This document shows, piece by piece, positions 34,065 through 46,079 of a stretch of 64,000 nt of DNA. The translations under genes were made by a program, and so were the position numbers. The stretch's first letter is position 1; each line of letters opens with the position of its first letter. The notes under the pieces were generated by a model, which searched no databases, was not told where the DNA came from, and saw nothing but the letters and a program-made list of their open reading frames with translations. This DNA comes from Vicugna pacos (Eukaryota > Chordata > Mammalia > Artiodactyla > Camelidae): NCBI RefSeq assembly GCF_048564905.1, contig NC_133005.1, positions 31,923,501-31,987,500 of the forward strand, in the 5' to 3' direction.

Positions 34065-34480
34065 ATTTAAATAGTCGTAGTAAGTTTAACAAGGTTGTAG
34101 GGTACAAGATCAATACAGGAAAGTCAACTGTATTTCTATATACTAGTAATGAAAGATCAGAAATTGAGATTTTTTTTAAATGCCCTTTACAATAGCATCA
34201 AAAATATGAGATACTTAGGGATGAGTCTGACTAAAGATGTACAAGACATGGACACTGAAAATTACAAAACCTCGCTGAGTGAAATCACTGAAGATCTTAA
34301 ATAACTGAAGAAATATATCATGTTCATGGTGAAAAGAATCATTATTGTTAAGATGTCAGTTTTCCCCAAAGTGATCTATAGTTCAATGCACTCAACCTGC
34401 ATCAAAATCCCAACAGGCTTTTTGGTAGAAATTGACCCAAAAAATTCATATGGAAATGTAAATGTACCCAGAATCTGAAA
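34065..34480 (+). repeat. Old L1 ORF2 (reverse-transcriptase) fragment
   Basis: Plus-strand peptides NKVVGYKINTGKSTVFLYTS and, in a further frame, YLGMSLTKDVQDM match the ORF2p RT region ('KVSGYKINVQKS...', 'YLGIQLTRDVKDL'). Frames are broken. It lies about 330 bp from the 116-nt PTPRT exon. Confidence 0.85.
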
Positions 34481-34554
34481 TATTCGTTTTGCTTTCGCCC
34501 TGGGAATCTGGGCTTAAAGGACAAAGTTTGTTAGAGGGCATTTTGGAAAGGTCA

Positions 34555-34665
34555 TAGTTGCAAATTCTACTTCTGGCACTTTTATGTTTGTGGCCTCAGT
34601 TTCTTCATCTGTAAAATGGGTGTACTGATGCCTACATAACAGAATTAGAGTTAATAGTTAACAAG
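34555..34665 (+). repeat. MIR SINE, fragment
   Basis: 'ggcctcagtttcttcatctg' and 'taaaatgggtgtactgatgc' are the MIR core. Confidence 0.85.
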
Positions 34666-34783
34666 ATTGGGGATGCAGAGTATCATCCAAAGAGCAGAAG
34701 TATATAAAAAAAATCTCTTCCCTTTTCCCACCAAGTCCTTCATCATGACACAATTTCCTTCCTTACCCACGGATGGGCAGTTA

Positions 34784-35255
<472 letters not shown>

Positions 35256-35484
35256 CTGAGAGCCTCAAAGTCCATATTATTATCTGCTGGGCAATACTGC
35301 CATGTTTGGAGGAAGTTGGAACGGTAGGGAGATTCACCATAGAAGATAGCAGAAAGAAGAAAACTGAAGTAAGCAGCTTTGGGCCTAAGACCTCCATCCC
35401 TGGCCCTGGTGATGATGCTGATAATGAGGATGAGGAGGAGGGCAGAGAGGTAAGGCTGGAGCAAAGGCGGAGGAGAACACTAGT

Positions 35485-35650
35485 GGCTTTCCTTCACTTA
35501 GCGTTTACTATGTGTTTGGCATCATGTGCAGTGTCCACACACAGCAACTCATTTAACCCAATGCAGTAGGCGATGGCATTATCTCTATTTTACAGTGAGT
35601 AAACCAAAGCACAGAGAATTCAAGACATATTCAGAGTCTGCACTCTTCAC
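35485..35650 (-). repeat. MIR SINE
   Basis: Inverse MIR: 'tttactatgtgtttggcatc', 'aactcatttaacccaatgca' and 'cagtgagtaaaccaaagcac'. Confidence 0.8.
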
Positions 35651-36044
35651 TCTAAGGTAGGATAAGATGGGATGGAGGTGGGATATTATATACTCTGGGG
35701 ACTTAGCTTAACAGGCGAAAGGACTTTCAGATGAAACTCATGGTATTCATAAGCAATAAATTCTAGAATTAAACATACGTTTCATGTTGGCTAACTTGGG
35801 TTCATCTCTCTCCTTGTTTGTGGAGATGGGTCCTCACCTACGTGAGCTCTCCGGAGATGACTGGGGTGATAACTTATGTCTAGAAGAATGAGTTTCTTCA
35901 TCAAGGCACAAAAGTGCCAAGGATCCCTATCACATCAACCAAATCAATGATGAACCAGGAATCATATGGAGAGTTGCTAAGAGGATCAAGGAGGTTCAAC
36001 AAGGGCTTTTGGCCATCTTTCCAGAGGGAGTCAAACATCCAGAG
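35651..36044. other. Unassigned intronic sequence
   Basis: No exon or repeat recognised; short and compositionally ordinary. Confidence 0.4.
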
Positions 36045-36290
36045 AGGCAGGTAATAATGTCATTTATGGAAAGCTCCTACAGTGCCAGGCTACGTGATAA
36101 ATGCTGTACATGTTTTATCTATGTTAACTTCATAGCATTTCTATAAAGCAGACATTACTATTATTTCTCTTTTAGAGAAGCAGAAACCAAGGCTCACCAA
36201 AGTTTAATTTGCCCAATGCTACATGGCATCAATAACAGAAAGAGAGTTCAGTCCAGGTCCATTTTAGCCCCAAACTCAGCATTTAACTAG
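36045..36290 (-). repeat. MIR SINE
   Basis: Inverse MIR with 'ctacagtgccaggctacgtg', 'gcagacattactattatttc', 'agaagcagaaaccaaggctc' and 'ttcagtccaggtcc'. Confidence 0.8.
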
Positions 36291-39179
36291 CACACACTCT
36301 TGCCTCATGGGCAACAGGAGGTCAGTGGCATCACCCAGAGCCCAGGGTCAAAAGAAAAGGGCTCAGAGGCAAGGCTGTGCTGGCCCTTCAGACTCTTCTC
36401 ACCCCTCCGGAATACTTCATCACAAGAGATCCCTTTCCCTGCCATTTGTCTCCATGGCCTTCACACTTTGAACTACCTGCTCTAACAGACTGTGTGTCAC
36501 CACCTGCAACGCTCAGCAAAAGCCAAGGACCTTGATGTGACCAGGCACACTTGCTGTGCAAAAAAACATATACCTTCTGCTCAGGTTTTTAAACATGTGA
36601 CCATGGCTCAGAGACTCTCTCACACCACCTCCAGGGCCTCACGACTAGATGGCGTCAAGAGTCCAAGGCCCAGGGAAGACGTCTCCTTGTGGGCTTCTCA
36701 GAGCTGAAGATCCATGCATCTAGTCAACCTGACAGATGTCATGCTGCTTTGATTGTCTGAAATTGTTTCCCATTTGCTCTCCCGTATAATTTTGTAAAGT
36801 TATTTTTGGAACTATCAGTTCAAGTCAATATTGAAGTGGGAATTGAGTAAACCTTGTAAGCCCATTTACGCCACCCGTTTAAAGGGGGAAGGAACATCTA
36901 CCCCATGGCAGAGATCGGGGACAGAGTCTTAGTTCCAATGTTGGGAGGCTTAGTGTTGGGGACCCTGGGCAGATGGTTTAACCTCTGGGACTTGTGCAGT
37001 TAGAAGTGGATCTTCTCTGGATCAACATCCCCTACTTGCTTCTGACTCCTCCCTTTTCCTCAGCAGCAGACCTTCTACCCAGATTTTCATCTTCAGTCCC
37101 TCTTCTGCCCTCCTCTCTAGGTTCAGTGGTAGAGAATGAAGAGGCTTAATGGCCCCTGGTGCTACAAATTCTGGTGAAATGCTGAGGGTGTACATACAGC
37201 AGATATGTTAAACCCATGCGCCTGCAGGAGCCAGACAGTTACGTAAAGGAATTGAGTGGTTCAATAGTAAAACAAACAAAAACAAAAATACCATCTCCTT
37301 GCCCCATCATTCATTTCTCATGTTTCATAGAGATCTGGGTAAAATGAAGGTTTCTCTATATCAGAAGAGCTACATCGCAAGGGCGTAAGTAACCAGTAAC
37401 TGACACCAGCCTCAGCACTGAAGAGGCAATAAGGAGCGGTGGGGACTTACGGGAACTGAGTGAAGACCCCGTGCCCCATTGGAAGGGAGCAGCTATTCCT
37501 TAAATCCAGTGGATGGAGGTCATGTGACAGTGCTGTGCTTAGGGGAGACAAACATCTGATTTTCCAAGGCAAGTAAGAAATCCAGGTTTTAGGTGAAAGC
37601 TTTCATTCTACAATCCTGACTGAATGTATTAAAACACCATGAAGTCTTAACAAAACATGCCTGGCGGCAGGCTCTTCTACTATGTGGCCTCTGCTACATA
37701 GTCCTTGTGGAATAATTTCCACTGGCCAGTCTTGCCCAGTCTGAAACGATAAGCTCAGGGATGCCCCACCCCTCCAGGCATCACACTGAGGCATCACGTG
37801 AATGCTAGCCCTAGATCGTGGTTCTGGACACAGGAAACTATCCAGACCACCCTCGTCCTGCTGAGCACTCTGTCCCCACGCCCTCTCTCTCCGAGCCATG
37901 GCTTCATCCCCAGCTCATGACAGATAGCTCTCTCTAGGGATCCTCCTTATGTCGGGGGCCTGTTTGGTCCACTTCTCTGAGCTCCTAGCCTCCCTGGTCC
38001 TCCTCCCATTCCCCAACTCTAGTCCATTCTCGAGCCCTGTGCTGTCTCAAATGTTATTTCCCCCCAGCATCTACAGTTTGGGGAAAAAAATTATCCCACC
38101 AGCTTCAACTCACCAACCTCTGGCCAAACACCATGGACCCCGGGGCCCAGACCAGCCACCAGCTCGTGGCTTTAAGCATTCTACACTCACTTCCGACTGA
38201 GACTCAGCGCCCCCCAAATGGGACCCTGCTGAACGGGGTGAAAAGAAACCTGCCTGTGCATTTGGGCAAAATGCCTCGATATTGGTGACATTTAAACTCC
38301 TGCAGATGTCAGTGCAGCGTCTGAAGACATATTATTGTGCCCTTTATCTCCCTCCCTGAACCTGACAGTGCTCAGTAGGAAGCCACACAATTGAGGACAA
38401 AGTGAAGTACATATATTAAAAACGTGTTGCAGACATTCCATGGGCTCAGTGCCAGGGCCCCGCAAGGTTGTGATGGGGAAAAAAAAAGTTTAAAAAATTC
38501 TAAAAGTCAACCTATGAGCTAGAATCTTTGAAACCAAGTGGAAAATTGTGCTGACATTTATCGTCCACGGCCATGACTGCAGTGGCCCTGCTAATGGCTG
38601 ACGCTGAAAAATGGCAGCAAAAGGTAACTACGGCCAAAGTCCTTGCAGAATAACACAAAAATGTTAAACGGGCTATAAAATATGGACGAGAGGCTTCAGC
38701 TTGTAAGAAGAAATAATTTCCTTGGAGTATCACGCCTATCTTCCGGTCACTGTTTTTTGGAAGCTTCAAGGTAAGTGTATAAAGTCATCACTTCAACCCA
38801 AATCAATCGAGAATACAATTGCCAATCGGGCCCTAACCTCCCTGGAACTTTTGGAATATTCAGTGGAATTGCTTATTGATAAACTCTGACCATATGTTAG
38901 TTTAAAAAAAAATGTTTCAGAGAGCGGGAGTGGAGAATTACAAAGCCTGAGGACCTAAAGAGAATGCATATTTTTTAATAAAGTTAAATTTTTAACCATC
39001 TGTGAGTGAAGTCATAAAAGCGTGAAGGCTGGGGTTGGGGGGGAAAGTGCTGTCAGTCCAAAGGATGGTTCAAAAAGTACTAGTAAGTTGCATGACTTGG
39101 AACCACATGAGCACCACCAGGACCCAAGCACAGTCAATACTTCAGACCACAGCACTTCTATTCAACCTTCCCCCTCCCC
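36291..39179. other. Mostly unassigned intronic sequence
   Basis: A short (AAAAC)-type tract sits at about 37270-37290. The stretch 38500-38960 lacks any repeat signature and resembles conserved non-coding sequence in composition. The open frame at 37603-37899 on the minus strand has no recognisable domain. Confidence 0.4.
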
Positions 39180-39945
39180 TAGAATCACACCACCTCAGCC
39201 TGCACCGTCCAGCTGATTAAGTCAGAAATCTAGGATTGCACCGTTTCTGATGCCTCTGGGTCCTCCTCTAACCCATCACACAGGACCAGTCGGCTGCCTC
39301 CTAAACCGCCTCTGTCCACCACCTCTCTCTCCCTTTCTATGCTCTACATTTCTTCACAGCACTGCTTGCCATCTGTTACGGGTTGAACCGTGTCTCCCCA
39401 GAATTCCTATGTTGAAGCTCAACACCTCAGACTGTAACTGTGTTTGGAGATAGGGCCTGTGAAGAGGCGATCACGTTAAAGTGAGGTGCGTAGGGCGGGC
39501 TCTAATCCAGTGTGACTGGTATCCTTTAACGAAGAGAAAATCTGGACACACAGATGCATCTAGGGCACATGTGCACAGGAGAAAGACCTCATAGGGGCAA
39601 AGTGAGAAGGTGGGCACCTGCAAGCCAAGGAGAGAGGCCTCGGGAAAAACCAAACCTTCGTCTTGGATTTGAAGCCCCCAGAACCGAGAAAAAATCAAGT
39701 TCTGTTTAAGCCACTCAGTCTACATATTTCAATTTGGCAGCCTTAGCTGACTAATACTACCATCTGTTATAGGTCATAGGATTACCTGATCATTTGTTTT
39801 ATTTTTAGTCTCTTTCACTTCAGTGGAAGCCTATGAGGGCAAAGAATGAACCTGTCTTACTCACTCCCATAAACCCAGATGAGTGCCTGCCATGGAGGAC
39901 CCGCTCAGCAAATGTGTTGAGTAATGAATGGATGCCCCTCCACCC
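39180..39945 (+). repeat. L2 LINE 3' end, interrupted by an LTR
   Basis: Left part: 'tctaggattgcaccgtttct', 'tcggctgcctcctaaaccg', 'ttcacagcactgcttgcc'. Right part after the LTR: 'gcctatgagggcaaagaatg', 'taaacccagatgagtgcctg', 'gctcagcaaatgtgttgag'. Together they follow the L2 3' end without overlap. Confidence 0.75.
39374..39759 (+). mobile_element. Solo LTR fossil, ERVL-MaLR (MLT1 type)
   Basis: Begins TGTTACGGGTTGAACCGTGT, has 'ggcgggctctaatccagtgt' and 'gactggtatcc' centrally, and ends 'taagccactcagtctacat...ctaatacta'. It is flanked by an identical 5-bp duplication, ccatc at 39369-39373 and 39760-39764, as expected for this class. Complete solo LTR of about 386 bp, old and inactive, inserted into an L2. 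Confidence 0.92.
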
Positions 39946-40616
39946 CTGGTCCAGACACTGCCATCTCTTGCATGACTCCAGAACGTTCTTCCTAATACAT
40001 CTCCTGACTTCTTCTCTCTTCCCCTTCAACCCACATCCCCTACAGAACAGCCAACGAGATCCTTTAACAATTAAAAGAGATCACAACGATCCCCAGCATA
40101 AACCCCCCCAGGGGTGCCTCCCTGCACTTGGACTAAAACCCAGACCACTCACGAAGACGCTCAGGGCCCTGCTTCCCTTTCACTCAGAAACACTCCCCAC
40201 TGTGTCTGTGTCTCCGATGCGCAGGACACTCTGGCAGCGTCAAGCCGATTCTCACTGCAGGGCCACTGCACTTGCTGTTTCCTCTGCCTGGAACCCTGCT
40301 TCCTCGAAATCGTGACACAGTGACCTCCTGCTAGGACTCAGGCCTTCGCTCAGGTCACATCTTCCAAAACATCTCTCCTGACCACTCTACCTAAAGAGCT
40401 CTCACATTCATTATATTCACAGCACTTATCACCATCTGAAATTATATTAATGACTTATGTAACATCAGTTACTTAGTCTTTCCCCTCTTTGTCCCTCTGC
40501 TTAGTACACACCATGTGTGACAAAGACCCAACCTATCCTGGTCACTTAAGTATCCTCAATGTCCAGCAGAGGTTCCTGACACATAGCTGATGCTCAATAA
40601 TTGACTCGTTGAAAGA
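39946..40616 (+). repeat. L2 LINE 3' end, second copy
   Basis: Ordered L2 blocks: 'ctctgcctggaaccctgctt', 'actcaggccttcgctcaggt', 'agcacttatcaccatctgaa', then the terminal 'tagctgatgctcaataattg'. It lies directly behind another L2 3' end in the same direction. Confidence 0.85.
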
Positions 40617-40626
40617 AAGCATGAAT

Positions 40627-41423
40627 TGGGCAGAGGACCTAAACAGACATCTCTCTGAAGAAGACATCCAGATGGTCAACAGGCACATGAAAAGCTGCCA
40701 TCACTGCTCATTGTTAGAGAAACACAAATCAAAACTACAGTGATGGATCACCTCACACCAGTCAGAATGGCCATCCTTAAAAAGTCTACAAATAATAAAT
40801 GCTGGAGAGGGTGTAGAGAAAAAGGAGCCCTCCTACACTGTTGGTGGGAATGTAAACTGGTGCAGCCACTATGGAGGACAGTATGGAGGTTACTTAAAAA
40901 AAAACGAAAAAATAAACTTAACATATGATCCAGCAATCCCACTCCTGGGCAGATATTCAGAGAAAAATATAATTCAAAAAGACACATGCACCCCAATGTT
41001 CACAGCAGCACTAGTTACAACAGCCAAGACATGGAAACACTATTTACAATAGCCAAGATACGGAAAGGAAAATACCGTATGATATAGCTTACACATGGAA
41101 TCTTAAAAAAAAAAAAAAGTGAACTTATTTAGAAAACAGAAACAGACTCACAGACATACAGAACAAACTTACAGTTACCAGAGGGTAAAGGGGGTGGGAA
41201 GGGATAAATTGGAGGTTTGAAAATTGCAGATACTAACTACTATATATGAAATAGATAAACAAGTTTCTACTGTATAGCACAGGGAACTATAGTCAGTATC
41301 TTGTAGTGAAAAAGAATATGAAAAGGAATATATGTATGTATGTGTATGACGGAAACATTATCCTGTACACCAGAAATTGACACAACATTGTAAACTAACT
41401 ACATTTCAGTTAAAAAAGAAAAC
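40627..41423 (+). mobile_element. L1 LINE, 5'-truncated, relatively young
   Basis: Encodes the ORF2p C-terminus on the + strand (peptides [20 protein letters not shown] and [20 protein letters not shown] near 40740-40880) followed by the 3' UTR with 'gcacagggaactatagtcag' and 'caccagaaattgacacaac'. The 3' UTR variant is the camelid-like one. Flanked by aagcatgaat (40617-40626) and aagcataaat (41424-41433), a 10-bp target-site duplication with one mismatch. It sits in the tail of an L2. ORF2 is interrupted. Confidence 0.92.
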
Positions 41424-41433
41424 AAGCATAAAT

Positions 41434-42381
41434 AAAACCCTGGAGGGGATGTGGAATAACAGAGGGCCTTGGGAAGGAGCCTTTGCCAGGCCCTGGTCAA
41501 CTCCTCATGACTCGTGAGCTATGGACAGATCTGAGGACTGTATGTACCACCAGTACTTGTGTACGCAGTTAAATGGAATTTTTCCAATTCCAGCCAGTAT
41601 CACAGAATTCTCACATTCTGATTTCTAGGAAGTTTAAGCTTAAGCCGCCTAAGCATCGAGGTTGAACTCAGCTGAAGCACATGCCACAAGAACATGGCTA
41701 AGGTCACGTCTTGCTGAGTTATGTCCCATGGCCCATTTGCTGGGTAACTGGCTCTTAGAAACTCCATAACCATATAATCCACACTCCTCAGCAGGAGGAG
41801 TATGAAGCCATCAGAAGAATCCTAAATTCAGAAGCAGCCCCAATGGGAGGAGGAATCCAATATGAGCCATGAGGCTTCGGGGGTGGAAAGGCATTCAGAT
41901 GCCCCCAGAGAACCCTCTCCCACGGAGATTTATCTGAGAGAAGGAAGCATGTGGCTGCAAGGGCAAACCACGGAGAGTGCGTAGAGTTAAGGCAGAGCTG
42001 AGTCTCAGACAGGTGGGTGTCATGACAGAGGTAGAAAATCCCAGTACAGAGTTCTGGTATCCCAGGAGTGAGAACCAGGCCAGATTCTTTCAGGAAGAGC
42101 CAATGTCACCTTCAAGAAAGACCCAGTGCACACGACAAGCGCAGGGTGAGCAGCAGGATGCAGCTGGATGCAGCAAAGATGAGTGTCCTCTACAAGGAAG
42201 GGGTGTGTGCAGGACATGGGGAAGGCTGGAGGCTTGTCTCAGACAGGCTGCCTCAAAACCGGTGGTTGTGCAGGGTGGGGTGTGTGAGGTTAAGTGCACC
42301 ACATGCAGGAGAGACATCTCCTGACACAGTCTGAGGTCAAAGGTCACTCTCCAAAGGGCAGCAGGTGCTGATTTCCACAAG
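41434..42381. other. Unassigned intronic sequence
   Basis: No repeat is recognisable. A frame open at 41977-42324 (+) and two overlapping frames have no recognisable protein and no exon context. Confidence 0.4.
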
Positions 42382-42400
42382 TCAAGGGAGGGGAAGACTT

Positions 42401-43010
42401 TTTAATTTATTTTTTTTATTGAAGTATATATAGTCAGTTTAAAATGTTGTGTCAATTTTTGGGGTAGAGCATAATCTATTAGTTATACATATACACACAT
42501 ATATTCCTTTTCATATTCTTTTTCATCATAGGTTACTATAAGATATTGAATACAGTTCCCTGTGCTATACAGTAGAAACTTGTTGTTTATCTATTTTATA
42601 TATTGTGGTTAGTATCTGCAATTTAGAATTCCCAATTTATCCTTCCCCACCTCCTTTCCCCTCTGATAACCGTAAGTTTGCTTTCTGTCTGTGACTCTGT
42701 TTCTGTTTTGTAAATAAGTTCATTTGTGTCTTTTTTTTTTTTTAAGACTCCACACATAAGGGATCTCATATGGTAGTTTTCTTTCTCTTTCTGGCTTACT
42801 TCACTTAGAATGACAATCTCCAGTTCCATCCATGTGACTGCAATGGCATTATTTTATTCTTTTTATGGAGTAGTATTCCATTGTATGAATGTACCACAGC
42901 TTCTTTATTTAGTCACCTGTTCATGGGCATTTAGGTTGTTTCCATGTCTTGGATACTGCAAACAGTGCTGCTGTGTACTCTGGGGAGCGCATATCTTTTT
43001 GAATTAGAGT
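42401..43010 (-). mobile_element. L1 LINE 3' end (610 bp) with 19-bp target-site duplications
   Basis: The + strand reads the inverse of an L1: poly(T), 'gttgtgtcaatttttggggt', 'cagttccctgtgctatacag', 'tggcttacttcacttagaat'. It is 5'-truncated within the ORF2 C-terminus (minus-strand peptide MELEIVILSEVSQKEKENYH). Direct repeats TCAAGGGAGGGGAAGACTT (42382-42400) and TCAAGGGAGATGAAGACTT (43011-43029) flank it, 17 of 19 identical. Orientation is the same as PTPRT. Confidence 0.95.
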
Positions 43011-43029
43011 TCAAGGGAGATGAAGACTT

Positions 43030-44478
43030 AATTCTGGTAAGAGAGACTCATATGCATAAACCCTGCAAAGCTGGGGAATTTCTGCGGCCCTCTTCACATG
43101 AAGCCTGGTTCAGTAGAGACATTTTCCAGGCATTACTGAATGGAGAGACCCATCTGAAAAATTCCAGACTTAGGAAGTTACTTCACGGGTATAAACCTTA
43201 AGCCAGGATAGTGGAGAGTCTAACTGGATCTCAGCATTCCTGAGATGCTGGGAAGGAGGTTTCTCTTGCATAGATACCAAACACAGTTATCCAAAATATT
43301 GTCTTGCCAAAACCCCTTGGAACTGTTCCCAAATCCCTCCAGAGAAGGTGCTCGAAGACAATGAGTCAAACAATGCCACTGTAGTGCCAGGCGGAGGAAG
43401 TGATGTTTGAGGCTCTGACAAATTCACTGCAGCAGAACTAGAAAGAACCATTTCAATTAAAGCAACATGGTTGGGGAAGAAATGAGAATAGTCCCAAAAT
43501 GGGAGAAATGAAAGGCATGTAAGGATAAGACACATGGCATCTCTGAGGGAAGAGCAAACTGCACTACAGCCCTTAGCACGACTCGTGGCTGTAAAGAGAA
43601 GCAGAGAGAACCCTACTAGGAGTTACCTAGGGGTCATATGGCTGCCAAGAAACTAATGGGAATCTCCAGTCTGCAGACACTAACAATCTAATGGGGCTGG
43701 CAATCTAGCTAGCCCTCCCAGAGGCTGCCATAATCGCTATGCACATCCCTTTGATTAAAATCCCCCCACCAAGTATCACTAGATACAATGCTCTCTCAAT
43801 GACCCACACCCAGGGATTGTCCCCTCTGAGATTCAGTGATCCTGGGAACCACAGCTTTTTGCTCCAACACATTCAAATATCTTAGACTAAATACAGCAAA
43901 AAGAGAGAACTTGGATGGGAAATTGGATGGGCATGGAGCAGAATGTCTTTGAGAATTCTTCCCACTGTACCGTAAGTACTAACCACTGAGAAAAGTCTCT
44001 CCCTGCACCTACAGAGAGTTGATGAGGGTATTTAAAATTGCTTTTAAAGAATTAATAGCTTTGGGGTACTTTGCCTTTGAGTGAACAGTGTGCTAATTTG
44101 CTCAGTGTTTTGGCGTTGTTCTTTTTTTGAGACAATTGCACAAGATTCTACCCAAAGCCCTCTAATTCTTCCACTTCAGTGGTCTGAATCCCACTAATAA
44201 ACAATCAGGACTTTAGACTCCCTTAATAATGAAGAGAGATTCAAACGAAGATGTTTTGCCACTCTCTGCAGATTCCTGTAGGTGCTGCCTGTTGAACAGG
44301 CCGGCAAAATTATGGATTTATTCAGGACTGATTGCATTGAGTATGTAAGCGTTTTTTGAAGGATTAAGAAAAAGAGAGAGATGTTTGTGAGCTGAATGAA
44401 TAGGGGGGGGATTGCAGCCTCCAAGCTACCCAGTCTGGCGTGCAGCAAGGCTGCGTTAGGAGGAGGGAAGAGACTTAC
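43030..44478. other. Unassigned intronic sequence upstream of exon 4's donor
   Basis: Repeat-poor, with the 44030-44250 part AT-rich and even in composition. No second exon found. Confidence 0.4.
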
Positions 44479-44560
44479 TGCATGGATGGGCAAGCACCCG
44501 GACCTCGTCCACAGCGATGTAGCCAGGATGACCCTTCAAAGAGACGGATTCAAATATCAC
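44479..44560 (-). CDS. PTPRT: PTPRT exon 4: C-terminal end of the MAM domain
   Basis: This 82-nt exon encodes [20 protein letters not shown] continuing RVLAHPC and the first base of the following Arg codon, about residues 163-189 of human PTPRT as recalled. The 'GYIAVDEV' strand is the conserved MAM terminus and HPC supplies a MAM cysteine. The MAM domain drives homophilic cis and trans contacts in R2B phosphatases. The acceptor on the minus strand is TGTGTTGCAG before 44560; the donor GTAAGT begins at 44478. Phase is 0 in and 1 out. It is too short to stand out as an open frame, and was placed by joining the splice sites to the protein sequence. Confidence 0.95.
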
Positions 44561-45119
44561 CTGCAACACACAAGGCAGGAGTCAGTTTTGCAGACGTGGT
44601 TGTAGGCATTCATCACAGGAAGCTGCCCAGCCACCAAACCCTTTCTGTCTCAGCTTCCCAACAGAACTACTGAAGGCAGTCTTATGTTAGGCTAAGAAGC
44701 TACTCTGGCAATGGATGTGGATTTTCAAAACAAAGTAAAAAGGCCACACTCTGGGGACTAGCAAAAGAAGAATCAGCCACATGACACATTTCTAATGGTT
44801 TTCAGAAACAACACTTGGATGGAGGGAAAACCACCCAAACATGGCTGGAAACCCTAATCTGCACCTATTTAATTGTTGTTTCAAGTGAAGCTATAATTAG
44901 AAGAATTATTTCCCAATATCCCAACTTTCTTATGAAAGGTGAGGGTGAAGCCACCATAAGTCAGGTGAGGTTTACCTTGATTTGATTCTACACCCCCAAG
45001 GAATAGTCCGTCTAAATTACTTAACAACACCTCTTGAAAATAAGCCCCATACATAACCCTTCAAAAGTGGGCTTCCTCTACTCATTTTTTAACTGCAAAC
45101 ATTCTTCCTTCAATGGCTA
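44561..45119. other. Unassigned intronic sequence
   Basis: Only the polypyrimidine and branch region of exon 4 is expected here; no repeat is recognisable. Confidence 0.4.
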
Positions 45120-45640
45120 TCAATTCACTGATAATTTCCAAGCCCCGATCTCCACTCTAGACCCCTCACCTGAACATGGGTCTCACTTACCCAGTTCACA
45201 GATCTGTAATTCCACCTAGATATCACATAAGTCCTCCCACACAATAGGATGCAACAGATCTGAATAGCTTCCCTACCAAACTGTCTCCCTCACTGCCCAA
45301 AGAGCCTCCTTCCTGAAATACAGACCTCAGTGGGTTGTACTATGGCCCACCCAGTCACTGAAAATTGGGATGCAGACAGCTGCCTGGGCTTCTCCATCTG
45401 CTTCACTCCTCACATTCATTTCCTTTTTGACTCTGTCTTCTTAGTATTTCTCATGTCTGCCCATGTCTTCCCATCTCTGCTATTAAGTTGAACTACAGGA
45501 AGCAACCATTTTGCAGGTCAAAACCAGTTGGATATTAACAGCACTACTCTGCTTCAAATCTTCATTGCTTTTCATTTCCACCATCCCAACAGCCAACCAA
45601 ATGGACCCTCTCTCTCCTGTCTTTTACTCCTCAGTTTAAG
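45120..45640 (+). repeat. L2 LINE, coding 3' portion, degraded
   Basis: 'ctagacccctcacctgaaca', 'tccacctagatatcacataa', 'gactctgtcttcttagtatt' and 'caaatcttcattgcttttca' follow the order of the L2 reverse-transcriptase 3' portion. Confidence 0.6.
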
Positions 45641-46079
45641 CCTGTGGATGGACTGGAAGGTGGGTGATGAGACCAACAGGAAAGCCTCCATGTGGAACCT
45701 TTTTATGGTCCACGTGGTCACTCCAGGCTAGGATATTCAGAGGCCAGTGGTGTCAGTGAGGCCCAGAGCTCGAACAGTTATAACAAATGAACAGGGAACT
45801 GGAGGAAAAGGTGGTGATGGCTATGAAAAGGCAGTCTCCTTGGGTGTAAGATCTATCACTAAGCAACATGTGGCTGCCGGGGAATTACGTAAAGTAACTT
45901 GGGGACAGACAGTCACATCAAACACAGAGGAGCTGACACCAGCATGACAACCACTCTAGAAGAGGAGTTTACTAACACAGCAGGGTCCTTTGGCGAGATT
46001 TAACAAGCAAATTGTGCAGAGGGTAGGGGAAAAGTTTGCAGAAATAAAAGTGTGATATCTGCCTCATCCTGCAGGAGTG
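45641..46079. other. Unassigned intronic sequence
   Basis: Ordinary composition, no recognisable repeat or exon. Confidence 0.4.
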
